A stretch of DNA of 64,000 nucleotides, from contig NZ_JAUETR010000001.1 of assembly GCF_032484785.1 (NCBI RefSeq), positions 558,001-622,000 of the forward strand. The letters are read 5' to 3'. Below the pieces are notes generated by a model that had not been told where the DNA came from, did no database searches, and saw only the letters and a program-made list of their open reading frames with translations. This document shows, in pieces, positions 60,249 through 64,000 of the stretch (its first letter is position 1; each line of letters starts with the position of its first letter). Made by a program: the position numbers and the translations under genes. The stretch comes from Bradyrhizobium sp. SZCCHNS1050 (GTDB lineage Bacteria; Pseudomonadota; Alphaproteobacteria; Rhizobiales; Xanthobacteraceae).

Positions 60249-61034
60249 TCACCTCAGGCTTCCTCTCTCGCCGATCCATTGCATGGCCACCAGCAGCGGG
60301 ATGATCATGACGAAGAAGATCAGCGTGTAGGCGGACGCGACCTCGAGCCGCATCGATGCGTAGCTATCGGCAAGGCCGACCGGCAGTGTCTTGGTCAGCG
60401 GCGTATGCAACATCCAGGTCAGGTTGAATTCTCCGAGGGATAGCGTCACCACCATGAGGCTGCCCGCCAGGATCCCCGGCGCGGCATTAGGAACGATGAC
60501 ATCGATGAAGCGGCGCCATGGCGCGGCTCCGACCGATGCGGCACCTTCGTCGAGCGACTTCACGTCGATCGTCGAGAACACCGCCATGACGGACCGCACC
60601 ATGAATGGCATCGTAAAGTTCACATGGCCGGCGAGGATGAACAGCCATGAGCGGCGGAAGCTTCCCGCCCCGCCATAGGTGAGCAACAGCGCGAGCGCGA
60701 TGGCGAGCCCGGGAATCGCGAGCGGCAAGGTGATGATTTCCTCGACCAGCCGCGCCAGCCGTCCGCCGCGAACGTACAGCGCATAGGCAGCGGGAACACC
60801 GACCACGAGCGTGACCGCCAGCGTGCCCAGCGCGATCAGGATCGATGCCATGATCGTGCCCGCGTAGAGCTCCCAGACCTGGGCCACCCACTGCAGCGTC
60901 ACGCCGGACTGAATGCCGCGGAAGTAGTTGACGGTCACGCCCGCGGCGATCGAAAGGCCGGCCGGCACGGCCAGGAAGGCGGCGACCAGCAGTGTGAACA
61001 GCAGTTGAAGGATGAAGATGGCCCTGTCGCGCAC
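60249..61034 (-). CDS. ABC transporter permease (PhnV-like position)
   Basis: This 261-residue inner-membrane protein has six segments and the binding-protein-dependent loop 'EGAASVGAAPWRRFIDVIVP' (EAA motif). It pairs with the permease at 61039. The gap to the neighbours is 4-5 bases. Confidence 0.88.
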   Translation of the reverse strand: MRDRAIFILQLLFTLLVAAFLAVPAGLSIAAGVTVNYFRGIQSGVTLQWVAQVWELYAGTIMASILIALGTLAVTLVVGVPAAYALYVRGGRLARLVEEIITLPLAIPGLAIALALLLTYGGAGSFRRSWLFILAGHVNFTMPFMVRSVMAVFSTIDVKSLDEGAASVGAAPWRRFIDVIVPNAAPGILAGSLMVVTLSLGEFNLTWMLHTPLTKTLPVGLADSYASMRLEVASAYTLIFFVMIIPLLVAMQWIGERGSLR

Positions 61035-61038
61035 GTGC

Positions 61039-61854
61039 CTACCCTGCCGCTGCCACCGAGCTGCCGGCGAAGGAGCGCGCCAATGCGAGCATCAGCCAGG
61101 TCATCAGGCCAAGGCCGACCGAGAGCGCCGCCGAGGTGGCCAGGTTTCCGGCCAGCGTGAATTCCGTGTAGATCAGCATGGGCAACACGTCGATGTTCGT
61201 GGCCAAGGTGAATGCCGTTCCGAACGCGCCCATCGCCGTCGCGAACGCGATCGCGCCGGATGCGATCAGCGCCGGCGTCAGGGCCGGCAGGATCACGTCG
61301 CGCAGCACGGCCCAGGGGCCGGCACCGAGCGAGCGCGCGGCCTCCTCCAGCCCCGGGTCCAGCTTCTGCGCGGCAGCCATGATCGTGAGGATCACCCGCG
61401 GAATCGAGAAATAGAGATAGCCGAGGAACAGCCCGTAGATCGAATAGGCGAATACGAGCTTGTCGCCGGTGAGCCGGGACGAGACCTCGCCGATCAGCCC
61501 CTGACGGCCAGCCAGAAGGATGATCATGAAGCCGACCACAACGCCCGGAAAAGCGAGCGGAAACGTCAGGATCGCAACCAGGATCGCGCGGCCCGGAAAC
61601 CGGTGACGCTGCAGAAACAGGCCGGCGATCGTCGCGATGATCAGGGTCGCGATCGTGGTGGCCGCCGCCAGCGCCAGCGTGTTGAGGAGAGTCGTGCGGT
61701 AGCGCGGTTCGAGAATGATCGCGAGATATTCGGTCAGACCGTGCGGTCCCTCAGCGCCGGTCGCGAGCAGCCTCGCCATCGGCAACAGGAAGAATGCCGC
61801 GGTGACGGCTGCCAGGGGCAGCAGGCAGAGCCGGACGAAGGATTTGTGCGACAT
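61039..61854 (-). CDS. ABC transporter permease (PhnU-like position)
   Basis: This 271-residue inner-membrane protein has six segments and an EAA-type loop 'EEAARSLGAGPWAVLRDVIL'. It is the partner of the permease at 60249. ATG 61854 lies about 50 bases after the binding-protein gene. Confidence 0.88.
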   Translation of the reverse strand: MSHKSFVRLCLLPLAAVTAAFFLLPMARLLATGAEGPHGLTEYLAIILEPRYRTTLLNTLALAAATTIATLIIATIAGLFLQRHRFPGRAILVAILTFPLAFPGVVVGFMIILLAGRQGLIGEVSSRLTGDKLVFAYSIYGLFLGYLYFSIPRVILTIMAAAQKLDPGLEEAARSLGAGPWAVLRDVILPALTPALIASGAIAFATAMGAFGTAFTLATNIDVLPMLIYTEFTLAGNLATSAALSVGLGLMTWLMLALARSFAGSSVAAAG

Positions 61855-61906
61855 GTGATCAAGTGCACCTCCGCCGGATCGTCTCCGGCGGAGGCGCGGT
61901 GCTCCT

Positions 61907-62914
61907 TCAGCGGACTTCGGACAGATAGCGATCGACGAAGCCCTTCTGCGCAGCTTCCATATCGCCCCAGTTCACGCTCTTGGCGCGGGCGTAGTCGCTG
62001 TCCGGCAGGAACTTGTTCTTCACCGAGTCCGGCAGCTCGATCGGGCGCGCCGGACGCAGATAGGCATTGGTCCAGATCGCCTGGCCCTTGTCGGAGAGCA
62101 GATAGTCGATCACCTTCTTCGCCTTGTCCTTGTCGGGCGCGTTCTTCACAAGGCCGACGACATAGGGAAAGACCACCGAGCCTTCGCAGGGAATCACGAA
62201 CTCGAAATTGCCCTTCTCGGTATATTTCGCGCGGTAGGCGTTGAAGTCGTAGTCGAACAAGATCGGGATCTCGCCCGAGACGACACGCGCATAGGACGTC
62301 TGCTTCGGCACGATCGGATCGTTCTTGCGCAGATCCTTGAAGAACGTAAGGGCTGGCTCGAAATTGGCCTGCGAACCGCCGAGCGCGAGGTTGACGGCAA
62401 CCGCGCCGACATAGCCGACGGCCGCAGAGCTCGGATCGAGGTAGCCCACCATGCCCTTGTAGTCGGGTTTGAGCAGGTCCTTCCAGCAGGCCGGAACGGG
62501 CTTGCCGCCGAGCGCGTCCTTGTTCACGAACAGACCGAGCGTGCCGGAGTGGATCGTGGTCCAGTAGCCGTCCGCATCCTTCAGGCCGGCGGGGACCTGA
62601 TCCCAGTTTGCGGGCTTGTAGGCCTCCAGCGCGTCCTGCGTCTTCGCCTTCATGCCGAAGGTGACGCCGAAATAGCCGATGTCGCCGACCGGATTGCTCT
62701 TCTCGGCGAGGATCTGCGCCAGCGCCTGGCCGGAGTTCTTGTTGTCGTGTGGAATGTCGTAGCCGAGATCGGTCTTGATCGCCTTGAGCATCGAGGCCCA
62801 GTCGGCCCATTCCGGCGGGCAGTTGTAGCAGATGACGTCCGCGGCTTTGGCCGGCTGCCATGATGCGGCAACACATAGCGCGAGCAGCGCGAGAACGAGG
62901 CGAGTAAGCTTCAT
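61907..62914 (-). CDS. ABC transporter periplasmic substrate-binding protein (Fe3+/2-aminoethylphosphonate/polyamine type)
   Basis: This 335-residue precursor has a signal peptide (about 1-25, ending 'QPAKAADV'). The mature part is a family-1/6 binding protein: 'QILAEKSNPVGDIGYFGVTF', 'KDLLKPDYKGMVGYLDPSSA', 'GEIPILFDYDFNAYRA', 'DYLLSDKGQAIWTNAYLRPA'. This group contains receptors for iron, polyamines and phosphonates. Its place beside C-P lyase genes and a phosphodiesterase favours a phosphonate or phosphate diester. ATG 62914 is chosen by the signal peptide. Confidence 0.88.
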   Translation of the reverse strand: MKLTRLVLALLALCVAASWQPAKAADVICYNCPPEWADWASMLKAIKTDLGYDIPHDNKNSGQALAQILAEKSNPVGDIGYFGVTFGMKAKTQDALEAYKPANWDQVPAGLKDADGYWTTIHSGTLGLFVNKDALGGKPVPACWKDLLKPDYKGMVGYLDPSSAAVGYVGAVAVNLALGGSQANFEPALTFFKDLRKNDPIVPKQTSYARVVSGEIPILFDYDFNAYRAKYTEKGNFEFVIPCEGSVVFPYVVGLVKNAPDKDKAKKVIDYLLSDKGQAIWTNAYLRPARPIELPDSVKNKFLPDSDYARAKSVNWGDMEAAQKGFVDRYLSEVR

Positions 62915-63028
62915 GAAGACGGACTCCGTATGTCCTGGCATGGCAGCCAGTTCCGGAGCTTCCCCTAAAGGCGGCACATGAAGGATTTGCGACAGTCGGT
63001 GCAGCACACACAGCCGGCACTGCATCCT

Positions 63029-63050
63029 GATCGTTCGTAGGCGAACGATC
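63029..63050. repeat. Perfect hairpin between phnE and the ABC operon
   Basis: GATCGTTCG-TAGG-CGAACGATC has nine-base arms. It lies downstream of phnE and upstream of the binding-protein gene, both on the minus strand. It could be a terminator (no T run) or an operator. Confidence 0.5.
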
Positions 63051-63073
63051 GCAACCTTCGGATGCCGCGTTGT

Positions 63074-63922
63074 TCAAGCAATGGCGCGGCGGCCGATGAT
63101 CGCAAAGCGCAGCTTGCCTGAGATCCAGTCGATCACAGCCACCGCCACGAGGATCATCAGGATCAGGAACGACACCTTCTGCCATTCCAGCACGCGGATC
63201 TGCTCCGCCAGCTGCAGCCCGATGCCTCCCGCGCCGACGATGCCGATGATCGTCGCCGAGCGCGTGTTGGATTCGATGAAGTAGAGCACCTGGCCGGCAA
63301 TCACGGGAAGAACCTGCGGCAGAAGGCCGAAGCGGATCTCATGCAGCGGGCTGCCGCCGGCAGCGCGAACGCCCTCGACCTGCCGCCGGTCGGCGCTCTC
63401 CATCGCCTCCGAGAACAGCTTGCCGAGCGCTCCGAAATCCGAGACCGCAATCGCCAGCACTCCGGCGAACGGCCCGAGGCCGACGACATTGATCCAGACC
63501 AGCGCCCAGATCAGTGTGTCGACGCCACGAATGGTGTCGAACAGGCGACGCACCGGAAAACGGAAGATCGCCGACGGGATGATATTCCTGGCTGCAAGCA
63601 GGCTGACCGGAAGAGCGAACACGGCCGCCAAGGTGGTGCCGAGCACCGCGATCGAGAGCGTCTCGCCGAGCGCCTTGAGATAAATCGGAAGCGATGAGCC
63701 GGGATCCGGCGGCAGCATCATCCGCGCGATCCAGCCGAGCTGGCCGAGGCCGGACAGCATCCGCGACGGCGAGAAGTCGAGATCGACCAGACCGAAGACG
63801 AAGATCGCCACGGCCAACGCCAGCACGAGCGGCGTTGCAAGGCGTGCGGACAACGGCCGATTGAAGATCTGCGGATAGCGCTCGGCGAGCTGCTTCGGGT
63901 CGGGTGAGCCGGAGATACTCAT
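63074..63922 (-). CDS. phnE: Phosphonate ABC transporter permease PhnE
   Basis: This 282-residue inner-membrane protein has six segments. 'DTIRGVDTLIWALVWINVVG' and 'GVRAAGGSPLHEIRFGLLPQ' (EAA-type loop) are hallmarks of PhnE, and 'IVGAGGIGLQLAEQIRVLEW' is strongly conserved. Its ATG overlaps the stop of another phnE-like gene. It imports phosphonates with PhnC and PhnD, which lie outside the window. Confidence 0.93.
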   Translation of the reverse strand: MSISGSPDPKQLAERYPQIFNRPLSARLATPLVLALAVAIFVFGLVDLDFSPSRMLSGLGQLGWIARMMLPPDPGSSLPIYLKALGETLSIAVLGTTLAAVFALPVSLLAARNIIPSAIFRFPVRRLFDTIRGVDTLIWALVWINVVGLGPFAGVLAIAVSDFGALGKLFSEAMESADRRQVEGVRAAGGSPLHEIRFGLLPQVLPVIAGQVLYFIESNTRSATIIGIVGAGGIGLQLAEQIRVLEWQKVSFLILMILVAVAVIDWISGKLRFAIIGRRAIA

Positions 63923-64000
63923 GTGCGGGCCTCCGAGCCGAACAGGCGGCCGCGCAGCCAGCCGGTACCGATGTCGATCAGGAACACGGTGACCACGATC
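63919..64000 (-). CDS. phnE: Second PhnE-like permease, C-terminal end only
   Basis: The last 26 codons are seen: 'IVVTVFLIDIGTGWLRGRLF' and a short tail. This is the end of a PhnE-type permease ('D-x-G-x-W-L-R'). It overlaps the next phnE by four bases. The rest lies outside the window. Confidence 0.75.
   Translation of the reverse strand, partial: IVVTVFLIDIGTGWLRGRLFGSEART

Noticed and set aside
61734..63185. 483-codon frame over the binding-protein gene
   Set aside because: It is a shadow of the real binding protein (signal peptide and family motifs at 61907-62914).

Overview
This 64 kb window looks like chromosomal DNA of an alphaproteobacterium of the Bradyrhizobium/Rhodopseudomonas lineage. 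The base composition is high GC, many small proteins resemble ones I know from Bradyrhizobium (DUF6894, short membrane peptides, a zinc-ribbon protein), it has GcrA-like and FnrN/FixK-type regulators, and its intergenic repeats look Bradyrhizobium-like. The genus is an inference. I see no rRNA, tRNA, CRISPR array or intact insertion sequence.

Layout. 1-910: the end of a TRAP transporter operon, with dctP running in from outside the window and a decayed dctQ/dctM remnant. 934-17412: a block that reads as a low-oxygen (FixK/FNR) regulon. It holds two Crp/Fnr regulators, a c-type cytochrome, an Mla-type lipid ABC transporter, membrane stress proteins, a Pat-like NDP-forming acyl-CoA synthetase/GNAT protein, an alcohol dehydrogenase, a kinase-like protein, phasin plus PHA synthase, a CBS-BON protein and a CoA-transferase. 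17606-25503: small genes, a repeat-bearing intergenic region, a 1285-residue double-core hybrid histidine kinase and a divergent Nramp-like transporter. 25614-33572: FixK-box-preceded malic enzyme, arginase, OpgC-like acyltransferase, a second c-type cytochrome, a second phasin and a GlxA/AraC regulator. 33638-36742: a tight four-gene operon (GNAT, MFS, YqcI/YcgG, cupin) that may be a small biosynthetic system. 36745-50496: accessory genes, a BamA paralogue, a GcrA-like/S24-repressor regulatory module, a structured intergenic element, secreted proteins, a quinone oxidoreductase and a SugE/Gdx exporter. 50501-64000: a carbon-phosphorus lyase locus (phnGHIJKLMN with divergent phnF and a perfect palindromic operator), a coupled ABC-transporter/phosphodiesterase operon and two tandem phnE genes.

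The most striking pattern is regulatory. At least eight 14-bp sites fit TTGAY-N4-RTCAA, and two more are near matches. If each site is centred at -41.5, the predicted transcription start lies about 20-25 nt before the start codon in seven of the units. This ties together PHA storage, malate oxidation, acyl-CoA control, alcohol oxidation, cytochrome c and several unknown small proteins as a likely oxygen-limitation response. One of these units is a 34-residue membrane peptide.
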